Positions 36,701-47,329 of a stretch of 64,000 bases of DNA are shown here, piece by piece. The notes beneath the pieces are model-generated. The model searched no databases and was not told where the DNA came from. It saw nothing but the letters and a program-made list of their open reading frames with translations. The position numbers and the translations under genes are program-made. Location of the stretch: contig CM043960.1 of assembly GCA_014529385.2 (NCBI GenBank), forward strand, positions 29,688,396 through 29,752,395, in the 5' to 3' direction. The stretch is from Adiantum capillus-veneris (Eukaryota; Streptophyta; Polypodiopsida; Polypodiales; Pteridaceae). Numbering within the stretch: the stretch's first letter is position 1; each line of letters begins with the position of its first letter.

Positions 36701-37644
36701 TTGCAAGTGCTAACATGCAGGACATCAAAGACCTAAAAGAGGAGCTGTCCAAATATTTTTCAATGAAAGATTTAGGTGCTGCAAAGAGGATACTTGGTAT
36801 GAAAATAGCAAGGGACAGGACGAAGAAGACAATAAAGCTATCTCAAGAAGATTACATCAAGAAGGTACTAGAAAGGTTTGCAATGCAAAATGCAAAACCA
36901 GTTTCTACACCTTTGGCTGGTCATTTTAAACTAACGAAGGATATGTGTCCAAAGACACAAGAGGAGATAGCCTATATGTCTAAAGTTCCATATGCTGCAG
37001 CGGTAGGTTCTCTAATGTATGCTATGGTCTGGACAAGGCCAGACATTGCACATACAGTGGGAGTTGTGAGTAGGTTCATGGACAACCCAGGTAAAGAGCA
37101 TTGGCAAGCTGTGAAGTGGATACTTAGGTATCTAAAAGGGACAACAACAAATGCTTTGTATTTTGGAGGAACTGATATTTTTCTAGAAGGGTATGATGAT
37201 GCAGATATGGCAGGTGACAAAGATACTCGAAGGAGCACTACTGGCTATGTGTTCACGGTTGGAGGCACAGCAGTAAGCTGGGCTTCAAAGCTGCAGAAAG
37301 TGGTTTCACTTTCTACCACGGAAGCAGAGTATGTAGCAATGACGGAGGCAAGCAAAGAAATTCTGTGGCTTCACAGATTCTTAGAAGAGCTTGGATTCAA
37401 ACAAGACAATTGTGTCTTGTACAGTGATAGACAAAGTGCTATCCATCTTGCGAAGAACTCAGCCTTTCATTCAAGGACAAAGCACATTGAGGTGAGATAT
37501 CACTTCATACGCACTCTTTTGGAAGAGGGACAACTAAAGCTAGGAAAGGTGCATACAAGTGAAAATCCTGCAGACATGTTTACAAAGGTGGTCAACAAGG
37601 AGAAGTTGAGCTTTGGCTCATCTTCAATCGGCATTCAAGGATAA
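33763..37644 (+). pseudogene. Copia-2 gag-pol polyprotein with one premature TGA
   Basis: A 1294-codon frame from ATG 33763 to the stop at 37642-37644, broken only by TGA at 34339-34341 (between gag helices and the zinc knuckle). Gag: UBN2-type, residues 1-190. Zinc knuckle CWNCGKKGHVKKDC is at 34462-34503. Protease DSGA is at 34633-34644. Integrase: pre-integrase HYQLGHMS segment, catalytic Asp 35203-35205, Asp 35392-35394, Glu 35500-35502. RT: YVDD at 36682-36693, intact. RNase H: from DDADMAGD through STTEAEYVA and YSDRQSA to HIEVRYHFIR. All catalytic residues I can check are present. The TGA fits a CGA-to-TGA change at a CpG. A near-cognate start 9 bp upstream (33754) is open but ATG 33763 is preferred. 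Confidence 0.9.
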
Positions 37645-37704
37645 GAATCCAGAATGGAAAGCAGTCACAGGTTTGGTTTGGAGATCAGTCTCCAAGTGGG
37701 AGAT

Positions 37705-38465
37705 TGTTAAGTATGGAGCCTGATTTACCCTTGTAATTTTCTGTGGTAAAAGCGCACATTTGTAAGGCCCCCATTATGAGGAGAAGCCATCGTGCGTGAA
37801 GGAAAATCACTCACCGGAAACCAAAATTTTCACGGACAAGAATCAGGGGCAACTTTAAAGGCTCCGCCCCCGAGACTTTTTTTTTGCCGGAATATTCTTT
37901 TTCGTCGGAATATTATGGCCGGACGGCGGCCGGAAAGTGGTCGGAAAACAACCGGTCAGTTGGCCAGTAGTCAATGGCCGATGGTCGGTGGTCGGAAGTC
38001 AATGGCCGGTGGCCGAATTCAAAAGCGGACTTGTCTTCTCAAGGGCGGCCACACATGGGCGGATTGGAGGGTCCGATTTGGACTTATTCGCACAAGGGCG
38101 GCTACACATGGATGTCTCTCATAAGAGAGGGCAACCCTTTTGGCCTATAAAAGGAGGCCATTTTTACACACATTTCATAGTGTGAAGTTGATGCAACAAG
38201 GTGAGTGTGAGGTGGTGAGAGTGAAGCAAGGCGGGAGCTCCATTAAGGGTATAATCCCTTTGTGAACTACTTCTTGTTTTGAAGTACTACAGCCATTGAG
38301 TGGCTGCTTTCCCGTGGACGTAGCCCACATTGGGTGAACCACGTATATCGTGTGTACTCTCTCTCTCTCTCTCTCTCTACTCTATAATCTCGTGTATATA
38401 AATCTGTCTCTCTCCATTAAGTAATCTACTCAATTATCTATTTAGCTACGTCTTATTTCCTAACA
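37705..38465 (+). repeat. Copia-2 3' LTR
   Basis: 761 bp, preceded by the polypurine tract AAGTGGGAGA (37694-37703). Nearly identical to the 5' LTR apart from about six substitutions, a missing ~28-bp repeat unit and four extra CT bases. TATAAAA is at 38146-38152. Confidence 0.95.
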
Positions 38466-39183
38466 ATTCTTACCTTTTCATTGTACATAGGCGTGTGTGA
38501 GTTAGGGGACTTTTCCCATATTTTCTTAAAAAACCCTCAATTAGCTAGTCACTGGGCTAGTTGAGCCAAAAAAATAAAAACAAAAAATTGATTTCTACTC
38601 ATTGGTCACGTTTATTATATTATTTACATGCATACCTTTTTCTCTTTCACCCAAAATAATTCAAAGAGGGACCATATCATATGATTCCAATATCTTTCCA
38701 TATCCATAACTCCTCCATATTTTTATTATTATTTTTACTCATTATTCTAACACCATGTGCTCATTGAGCTAAAGTCCATGAATAGTCCATACAATAGTCC
38801 CACCATGAATATATTTCTTTATTCACCAATAATCCTCCTCCATGCATGTGTCAAGGGCAACTTGGATGCTTTGTATTATGATATGACAAAGGAGGGGCTC
38901 ACTCTTGGATGCATTGTACAAATTCAACAAAGGAGGGGGCCACCGGAGACTTTTTGTGATGAAAACACAGGTCTTTTGGTGGGATTTTTAATATCCATCT
39001 CCACTCCGAATTTGGAGCTAGGGTCAAAAGAGAAAATGTATCCCACACTTTAAATAATCACCTCAAATTTTTTCATGATTTTTGGAGCTACCAGCGGTGA
39101 GATATAATTTTTTGAGTGGACCACAGTTTGCCTACTTTTCTCACAAGTAGCCCATAGTCTTCTCTCACCTCTTTCCACACTTC

Positions 39184-39186
<3 letters not shown>

Positions 39187-39253
<67 letters not shown>
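39187..39253 (+). repeat. (CA)n microsatellite in G3 3' LTR
   Basis: About 66 bp of CA. The allelic position in the 5' LTR (26593-26620) has only about 28 bp, so it expanded or contracted since the copies separated. Confidence 0.95.
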
Positions 39254-39254
<1 letters not shown>

Positions 39255-39774
39255 TCCTCTCAATCCCTCACTCAAACCTGCACCTTCAATGGTTTTCCTC
39301 ACCTTCTTCACCATTAACCTCCCCACTTACTTCCATAGCTCTCATATGAGCTCCACATGTACATACACCATCTCTATGCCTCTCTCTATTATCTCCAAAG
39401 TACAATTCCATCTTAACCCTTATATATATACATAAATTCAGCATGTGTACCATGCTTAACCTCTACAAATCAAGAGATCTCATCAACGGAATTACCATTT
39501 TCATCACGATAATCAACCTTGGCGGCGGTGGCGTAAAGAAGGGAAGACGAAGAAGAAGATCGATAGTCATTTTGAGAACCTACACAAGTAAGTCCAAAAC
39601 TTCTTCAAGCTTCACCATCACAAGGATTTGCTCACTTCATTCAACCATCCACCTCATTCTACCCATTGTAAATGTAACATTAACTTTCTAGTGATTACTA
39701 ACGACTAACATACTAACACAAAATAGCATTGACCTAACCATAAAAGACACCTCACCTCAAGACATGTGTATAGT

Positions 39775-39809
<35 letters not shown>

Positions 39810-40842
39810 CCCCTCCCTCCTTACTTACTTTCACCTTATCTACCATCAATAATGCTCTCTTTTGAGCCCACACCCATGACTCAAGCAGACAAAGAAGGCC
39901 CGCAATGTTTTGATATTCAAAAAAATCATAATCCTGATTTGTTAGCTTGTAAATTAGGATTTCCAATAATCTTTATGAGGGGTCTCCAACCTATAAATAG
40001 GCCCCTCTCCTTCTTGTAAAACAACCTCCAACATCTCACATAGCACCCCAACACTCTATGCGTGAGGAGAGACTTAGGTGTAGCAACCACTTGTGAGCTT
40101 CACTCTTGGTGTGAGAGAAGCCTTCAAGCTACACATTGCAAGTGAGAGAGCGTGAGTTCCACAAATCTCAAAACCAGTATTGTATATGCTCCTTCATCAT
40201 CAATAAATTGAGGTTTGGTGCATCAAAGGCGTGATTCGACGTTCAAATCTTCATCCTTCCATTTGTGCAATACGGTTTGGTGAATTCAAGGTGACTTGTG
40301 TATTTTGAGTTTTTATCGGTTGATCTTGATTTTAGAAAGTGTTTTAGTGTGTTTTTCATTGCCAGTTTTTTGTCCATTGTAAGAGGGTATTGTGGTGAGA
40401 GGTCTCCCACACCCTAAGACAGTGTGTGTGTGTTTTGGCAATGTTTAGCAATCACTAAGCATTGAGTGAGTTTTGTACAAGTTCTACGATAGCATCATAA
40501 CGAACCATCTCCATTTGCAAGTCACAAATAAGGTATTACGTAAGATCCTTTTCTCTCTCTCTCTCTTCCCTTTGCTCTAGCTCTCTCTGGTCGATTGCAT
40601 GTGTGTCTTGGTGTGAGGTTGCTTGTGTGTGTTGTGTGGTGCATCTTCTTGGTTGTGCCAAAATCTCTCTTGTGTCCTAGTTCTCATACCATAACTAGGT
40701 GGTGCCCCTTTTCTTGTTTGGGTTTGGCTGTGGGTTTGTTGTTTTGTTGTGCTTGTGGTTGCCCCAGCCCCAATTGAGCAGCACGGGAGCCTTGAGGGGT
40801 GTTTAGAGGTCGCCTTTCTTGTTGCCCGCCCCGGACAGCCTC

Positions 40843-40901
40843 AGTAGACTACACTCATGGACAGATTGCATGAGGACGTGCAATGAATAGGAAGGAGAGA
40901 A
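40843..40901 (+). other. Element E 3' tail and polypurine tract
   Basis: After the second CAGTAG, about 45 bp lead to AGGAAGGAGAGAA (40889-40901), a good polypurine tract directly before the LTR start TGTTTGG. The tail reads on from the end of E's ORF (TAG then ACTACACTC), and resembles the N2 tail GAGACTACTTCAGTCCAT at about 46409. That supports reading E and N2 as the same kind of element. Confidence 0.7.
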
Positions 40902-41793
40902 TGTTTGGTGAATATAGCAATGTGGCATATGACTGGCGGATGTACACCAAACCCTGTAGCATTTGCTCAATTTTAAAATGAAGCTATGTAATTCAGCTAA
41001 TGATGATTTGTAATTGTAATATATTTGGATATACCCTCTTAGCCTCTCTAAGTCTACACCCTTGTAAATGGCCGAATGGCCAATGGAAATTTCCCTTAAC
41101 CCTTAAGTCAAAACCCTTAGTTTTAGACTAAAGAGATATCATTAGCTTGGAAGGAGTTTTTAACGTTCATTGTGAGAGCTTCTTGCTGCTACAAATTGTA
41201 ATCCTCTGTTCTCCTGGAGTGGTAATCAGAATTTATTTCCGAATAGCACATTGTGTTCCTTGTCTCTTGCTCTACAATCTAAGCATAACCATTATGAATT
41301 CTGTTGTGGTTTGTGATGTGTTGATTGTGAGCTACATGCATTGCTTGTGAGCTACATGCATTGATTTGAGGTTAAAATGGTTGATTTTTGATGTTTTGAC
41401 CATGGATAAGTGGTTCTATGCTTATGGGGGACCTTTTCGAGTAGTTCTATTTCAGTTTTCTGCACATTTTTATGATGGATCGTGATTTATATACCTTCCC
41501 AGACGGTTGCAAAACTTGGTAGGATTGTGCCCCTAGGTGTTGTAATACTTCTCCTTAAGTTTTGTTGCATTCCAAATTCGTTTGGATGCTGAAAAGGCGT
41601 GATGACCTAGAGCGGTGAGATTGGATGCATACTGATTTTTTGACTAGGAAGTGGTTGATTTGCTTCTGTCATAGAATGAGTAGCCCTTTGAGTTCACTTT
41701 AGTCAGATCGACACTCTCATTAAGTCTTTGTGCCCCACCCCAAGTCGCTTCCTTGCATATTGACATTATGTTAGTACAAAAAGCTATGCTGTA
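40902..41793 (+). repeat. Element E 3' LTR
   Basis: 892 bp, TGTTTGGTGAATATAG to GCTATGCTGTA, homologous to 7991-8864. Followed by AACCT (41794-41798). A small duplication of TTGTGAGCTACATGCATTG occurs at about 41325-41362. The first 212 bp are identical to 28268-28479. Confidence 0.85.
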
Positions 41794-41798
41794 AACCT

Positions 41799-42155
41799 AC
41801 TGTGGCCACTTTAAGTTGTGAGGCTGAGTACAGGGAAATCTTGACAGCCATGGTTGAGTGCATATGGCTCAAAAAACTTATGGCTGATTTGGGTGTTGGA
41901 CATGACACTACCAACACTATCTACACTGACAATCATAGCGCATTGGTAGTTGCGAGCAACCCAATTTTTCATGCTCACACAAAGCACATTGAGGTGCATT
42001 ACCACTATGTCAGGGAGAGGCTCTTAGTAGGAGAGATCAGCTTGGCTTATGTGCCAACATAGGACAACCTTGCAGTCCTTTTCACAAAGGAATTGTCTTG
42101 TGAGAAGTTCGAAGCCTTCTGTAAAGCTTTGGGGTTACTCCCCTTTGTGGACTGA
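41799..42155 (+). pseudogene. Copia-1 RNase H, second part
   Basis: The frame reads TVATLSCEAEYREILTAM, the usual copia STEAEY motif with Cys-Glu. It continues with YTDNHSALVVASNPIFHA, HTKHIEVHYHYVRERL and, after a stop at 42060, LAVLFTKELSCEKFEAFC. It joins the 7990 end exactly when element E and one AACCT are removed. Downstream to about 42378 the frame is open only by chance. Confidence 0.85.
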
Positions 42156-42805
42156 TCATGTTCTCAGGGCATGGCACTTCCCTTTACTCATGTGCCAGCT
42201 CTCGTTCACCACATCACTCCAGAGGGGTTTTGTCACCATATACATGTGGTAGTGATGTGTGTGAACACAGTTAGGACGTCCACCGGGGCATTTTTTCCCT
42301 CACTACGAGGTTTTCCCCCCATGCATTGTATATACACCCATCATTCTAGGGATATCTATCTTTCCATTGCACAATAAGTAATACACGCTCTGTTGTGTGT
42401 CTAGAGCTTCCTTCTTCTTCTCCAAGATCTCAAAATTTTTTTACATCTACTATTTCAAAGACCTAAAGCCTAAATCTGGCACCATTTTCATCCTGTGAAA
42501 CCAAATGAGCCCATATTTCACTCAGAGTATCTATTTGGTATATACTTCAAGCCTGTAATGCCAAATTTGCAAAAAGTTGAAAAAATTACTTAGCTATAAA
42601 TAATCGTGATTATTTACTTTTGTTGCAATTTTTTGTTTAGGCTTCATGATTTTGCTCTTTACATGTTTTTATGCATCTATTCATGTTCAAAAATTGATTT
42701 GAAGCAAATTGGACTCAATTTGTTAACATTTTAGACTGAAGAACATTTCAGAGAAGAATCTATTAAATTTGCTAACTTTGACAGTTTATTCATTGAACAG
42801 GAGCC
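42156..42805 (+). other. Unassigned DNA between Copia-1 and N2 ORF
   Basis: About 650 bp without coding similarity. It should contain the 3' end of Copia-1 and the start of N2, but I see no polypurine tract, LTR terminus or primer site. The last 240 bp (TAACATTTTAGACTG, then TTCATTGAACAG just before the ATG) look like an A/T-rich leader with a possible splice acceptor. Confidence 0.5.
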
Positions 42806-45800
42806 ATGCAAGCTGTAGAGAAGGCCAAGAAGAAGCTCTCGCAAAAGGAGAAGCTACAAGAGCTACCACCATACCAACTGGACCCCAGTTCAGTCAAGAC
42901 TGCCAAAGCGACCTACCTGTCGAAAGAATAACTTGAAGAGCATAACACCACAGTGTTCACATGTAGGTTCAAAAGTAAAGAAAAAAATCAGGTAGAACTG
43001 CAACTTCTACCAAAAGAAGTCTATGATGGCGCTGCAAAGCCCGAGACAAAAGTAGCCACAGAAGTCTGGCCTCAGAGAGTTTTATTAACAAGAGCCATGT
43101 GGAGTGGATTGCCAAAAACCTTATGAGCTCTTGTCCACGATCAAAGAAGATGGAACCACCCAAATCTCTGACCAACAAGGGAGCAAAGTTGAAGTGGTCA
43201 TTACAAAAGACATAGTGGCAGAAACTCACAAACTGTCAGCAGAAGGAATGATCATGAGGGCAAGAGATAGAAAGACGACAGGAACCTTCACCAAGGAAAT
43301 TGCCCTGCAACATTTGGCGATCTCATCCAGAAACAGGTGGAAGAACCTACAAGACTATACCAACAACAATTCCACTTCCTCGCCAAAAGACCGCCAAGGT
43401 ACACGACACCCAATCATGCGGTTGCCACCACATTTACCCAAGTTCTCAAGTCGAAAACCAGGTAACCAATCGAGCACGCACAATACGTGTTATCCACATT
43501 GAAGGGGACAAAGAAAGAGAAAAAAATAACATATCTGGGAGCACCAGAGGTTCTCACAAGAATTGCCTACCATGCTATCGGCATGGCCGACAACTTGCCG
43601 CCTGCCCCAAATCAGAACACTTAGATCATGTTAGCACAACCTTCCCCTCGAGCCACAAGATCTACCAGGAGAACATATAAGTCTGATGAAGAGGCTGCTA
43701 AGAGCTCACCAGAACGGCATAGTAGTGAAAGATCTGATAATGATGAAAGAAGAGCATGTATCAAGGAAATGAAAAGAAAATCCGTGGCTCCACATCAAGA
43801 GGAGACGCAACAGAAACATGCCAGGTTTGAAAGAGAAAAGCACTCCTACGAACGCAGCTACCAAGCTCAAGATAAGGACCTGGCAAAGTGGGTACCCATT
43901 GAATTGAAAGGACTAAGAACAAAGCACCATGCCAGGAAGCAGGCCAAAGATCCCACAGAATTATTAGAAAAAATGTATCACGAGGTAGAAGCTTTGAAGT
44001 TGAAAGAATCCCAAGAAGCAGAACGAAAAGCTAAAGAGGAGACGGAGCACCAAAAACAAGCTGAAGAAGCAACTGCACAAGGAGAAGCATCACATGAACA
44101 AGGTGACATGTCTCCCTGACCTTCTTCACCTGCTCCAAAACAGCATGATCATCCCATGCCAAGTCCACCACCATCACTAACAGATAAAGCCACAGAAATT
44201 GAACCCACAAAAGAAATAGAGCCTGAATAAAAAGAAGCAGTAGAATCTGCACAACAGGCAGCCACTACACAAGCAACACAAAGAGCAAGACCTAGAGCCG
44301 GAAAGGGCAGCGAGTCCTGCACCAAAGGATACCACAAGGTTTTAGCAAACACAGGAACATGGAATAGAGGAAACACCTTCTACCTCCACACAACACGAAA
44401 TCGCCGAGGCATCCACGAAGCCTCAGGATGACCAAACAGAGGAAGACTAGCCACAACCTCAAGGGCAAGAACAACCAACCTCCACGATGTAGCCGAGACA
44501 CAAGAGACTGCCGAGACATCTAGATAGATAGCAAGAAATGAAGATTGGCAATCAAATGATGAGGTAATCCTGCAAGCCAATGAATATGCAAGGCAAATGC
44601 AGGATATGACGGAAAGACTCCGATCAGCAACACTTAGCCGCAGCACAAAGGCTAAAGAGCTAGAGATGGTGATTGACGCTCTCCAAGGAGAGTTAGAAGA
44701 CATATTAAATGTCATCACCGATCTACAAAGGCAAGTGCACGAATTGAAAGCAAAGCTGAGCAACATCAGCTAGCAAGAGATAAACAAAAAAACGAGATGG
44801 AGGAGTTAGGTGACCTACTTACGAAGTTGTCAGATGCTTGCAAAGCCAAAGATGAACATCTGACATAAGTTACCAACAAACTTCTAACTACAACCCTGTG
44901 AGTTCAGAAGATTCAAGTACAGCTAGATGTAGCAAACGCCTCCTTGCAATACTCAGAGCAGAGAATAAATGATCATGCAACTTTTTCACGGAAAATATGA
45001 GAAAATCCCGCAGTAGCCTAGATCAAAGGAACGGATGAAGTCTACAAAACATTAGAGAAAAAGAACAAAGACCTCAAGCTGGAGCTAAAACTGGAGCAAT
45101 CTCAGTGCAAAGACCTGGCTTTAATGCGGGTGTAAGGAGAAGAAGATCTGCTAAAAGAAATAGCTGAGCTTAAAAGAATCAACCAACTGCTGCTGAGAGA
45201 TGGACGACTAGAAATGCAAGAAGAAGCAGGAACTTCAGAACAACCATAGATAGATATTCCCTCAATTTCTTTTGTTGAGATGCAAACACAGCCAGCAGAA
45301 GGGCTAAGTGGCAAGGACGACTAGAAATGCAAGAAGAAGCAGGAACTTCAGAACAACCATAGATAGATATTCCCTCAATTTCTTTTGTTGAGATGCAAAC
45401 ACAGCCAGCAGAAGGGCTAAGTGGCAAGGATGAATTCCAAGTACAATCAACGGAAGCTGATATAGTGCCAATGGTCCAGCTCTCAAAAGCTAAGGAAGAT
45501 GCACTAAAAGAGAAGATTATCCAGGAGGTGGATGAGCAGTGGAAAGCAGCGATGGATTGGGAGTTGAGAGTTCTTCACTTTGTCAATGCTACTCAACTCA
45601 CTCCCAATCAAATCAATGTGCAATGGCATCAGCAATCCCTGCTATATCCTTTGATAAAGGTGGAGTTGCTCCAAGTCAAAGAGAGTATTTACAAAGACAT
45701 GCAAGTAGAAGGCGCAGATGAAGACCACCCAAAGTGGAGGCTAAGCTGGCTGAACAAGAATCCAAAGTATCTGATTCTGCTCACAAGAGCTCCTGCGGCA

Positions 45801-46476
45801 CTTCAAAAGGATCCCACTTTTTGTCATGTACCAAGAGGAAGGACCTGGCAAGCATATGAGGCAATAACAAAGAAGCGGCCAACCTGGCTGAACTACCCAA
45901 GATTGCCTGCTCCAAAAAAGGGACCGCCGACAAAAGAATACATGGTGAAAACCCTACCGGGCACCATGGCATTCTTCAAAAGTCTTCCGGATCTATCATA
46001 TGCGATGCTATATAAAATCTCTCGAATACTGCTCACCTGCATCGAAGTTTTTCATGAGCCAAAGCAAGCAGGCACCCCGTGGATGTCATTCCTCGAGGGT
46101 AAGAAAGGTTTACGCTATGATCTCAGTGGCCAACCTTCCGAAGAAGTCCTCTATGGATTCTACACCCGATGTATGTTCTGACCTTCTCACAATATGTTGG
46201 CGTTTAAGGAAGCGTTCTACAAAGGGTTCTTCACTTGGCAAACGAAGATTTTTGGGCCAGTGATCAGCAACTTGACTTCAAGATTTGTAGGCTACTCCAC
46301 TGTTGAGCTTAAAGACTGAGTCACTATGCAGTTTTTGCAGGTGCTAGGTAAAGAGAGAAAATCCAGATATGAAAAGGCCCTAAATGTACTTAAAGACCAC
46401 CTCCTCAGCCGTCAACTTGAGACTACTTCAGTCCATAAAGTTGTGGTAAGGGACGACACAGGCAAGGAGGGGGGAA
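42806..46476 (+). pseudogene. N2 gag-like coiled-coil ORF (homologue of E's ORF)
   Basis: Starts MQAVEKAKKKLSQKEKLQEL and runs for about 1220 codons with many breaks (stops near 42930 and 43125, frameshifts near 43300, 43500, 44120 and 44770). Shared with E's ORF: the LTRIAYHAIGMADNLPPA segment (43558-43611; E has LTRIAYQALGMIDDLLPA), a charged middle part, a coiled coil (about 44540-44770 and 45010-45200) and the C-terminal domain 45840-46180 with PTKEYMVKTLPG, LPDLSYAMLYKISRILLTC and GFYTRCMF. The C-terminal stretch 45393-46181 is open for 262 codons. A 112-bp tandem duplication at 45204-45427 lies between coiled coil and C-terminal domain. No enzyme motif is seen. I do not recognise the family. 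Confidence 0.6.
45204..45427 (+). repeat. 112-bp tandem duplication in the N2 ORF
   Basis: 45204-45315 and 45316-45427 are identical by eye. The period is not a multiple of three, so the duplication shifts the frame. Identity of the copies shows it is recent. Confidence 0.95.
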
Positions 46477-46849
46477 TGTTAGCAGCAAGCTAACTCGGAT
46501 ACTATTTTTTGGAGCTCTCATTGTAAAAACACTTATTATTTTGATAAATCGGGAATATTGTAACTCCTATTTTTTTTGGATAAACCTCGTAATTGATGAG
46601 CCGGGGCTACAAGCTTCCAGATTGTATCAACTTGTTATTACCCATCTTTAGTTAGAGCTCCTAGATTATTAGTTTTGACCACCAAAAACCTTGGCTAAGA
46701 TATAAAAGCCAATTTTTGTAAGTTAATTTCAAGTTTTGGATAATGAAATACACAGCTTGAGCTAACGACGCTCACTTCTCTCCTTCTTGTGCTTCCTATT
46801 TCCTCCTTGGTTGTCACATTGCAGTCGCGTTTGTTGCATTACAACCACA
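46477..46849 (+). repeat. N2 LTR
   Basis: 373 bp from TGTTAGCAGC to AACCACA. It is preceded by the polypurine tract GCAAGGAGGGGGGAA and carries TATAAAA at 46701-46707. Only one copy is in the window, so the right end (46849) rests on the terminal CA. The ORF frame overlaps the first 17 bases. Confidence 0.6.
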
Positions 46850-47329
46850 GGTAAGAGCTCTACTCATTGACGTAAACACTTCATAATATTTTGTAGCTTT
46901 TGGCGCCATTAACCTGTGGCCTAATTTCATCATCAAAATAAAAAACCAAGCATAGGTGGGATATTGGGGCATCATTGCTAAGCATTTAGGTGTACTTTGG
47001 GTCAAAAACAACTAGGTCAAAAATCCATTGTTGTTAATTATCGCGATTTTTTCACTTGATCTATAGTGGGATTTGAGACCATAAGCATGTGTGCTTAGGT
47101 CTTATAAACATGTCCTAGAAGTTTCATTATGTTTGGATGTCATTGGATGCTATAAAGGATGTGATTTGTTTGCCAATGAGCGATTGGCTTTTGGTGATTT
47201 CACCCACTTGAGTGTAGCTTGAATTAGATGTGATATGTTTGTTGTTTTTAGAGAGATTGAAAACCTCTTGTAGCCTCTATGCACTAGTCAAATCAGCTTC
47301 GTCCCATGGATTGACAATTTAATCGTGGT
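46850..47329. other. Unassigned DNA between N2 LTR and M1 gag
   Basis: About 480 bp with no coding similarity. TGGCGCCATTAACC at about 46899 recalls a tRNA-Asp-type primer site but is only partly matching and about 50 bp from the LTR end. Nothing else is recognised. Confidence 0.5.

Larger units (their letters stand above)
32907..38465 (+). mobile_element. Copia-2: young, nearly intact Ty1/copia element
   Basis: 5559 bp flanked by the perfect 5-bp repeat ATTCT (32902-32906 and 38466-38470). It has two LTRs (783 and 761 bp, TGTTAAG...CCTAACA), an initiator-Met primer site, a single gag-pol frame with one premature stop, and a short polypurine tract. LTRs differ by about six substitutions, a 28-bp length difference in a GGCCGGTGG-type repeat and CT-repeat length. 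It is inserted in the 3' LTR of G3, in the same orientation. Confidence 0.95.
32824..40841 (+). repeat. G3 3' LTR, split by Copia-2
   Basis: The first 83 bp (32824-32906) match the start of the 5' LTR. Copia-2 with one copy of ATTCT interrupts, and the LTR resumes at 38471. A 263-bp stretch present in the 5' LTR is missing at 38580/38581, between A-runs. The CA repeat at 39187-39253 is longer than in the 5' LTR. The TATA box is at 39992-39999 and AATAAA at 40202-40207. It ends before CAGTAG at 40842-40847. Confidence 0.75.
25532..40842 (+). mobile_element. G3: Tat-like Ty3/gypsy element with 2.7-kb LTRs, internally rearranged
   Basis: 5' LTR 25532-28208, pol 28491-32795, polypurine tract 32811-32823, 3' LTR starting 32824 and ending about 40841 after interruption by Copia-2. 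The direct repeat CAGTAG flanks it (25526-25531 and 40842-40847), at least AGTAG being the TSD. Primer site, leader and gag are missing: instead 28209-28479 is a copy of E's 3' end. The dual RNase H (normal plus archaeal-type) places pol in the Tat group of Ty3/gypsy. The insertion is at the stop codon of E's ORF. Confidence 0.75.
42806..46849 (+). mobile_element. N2: second pol-less LTR element with a gag-like ORF, 5' end missing
   Basis: A diverged homologue of E's ORF is followed at once by a polypurine tract (46462-46476) and an LTR starting TGTTAGC at 46477. No pol domain is present between ORF and LTR. The LTR is unrelated in sequence to E's LTRs, so this is a separate lineage with the same layout. 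The 5' LTR is not in the window. Confidence 0.65.
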
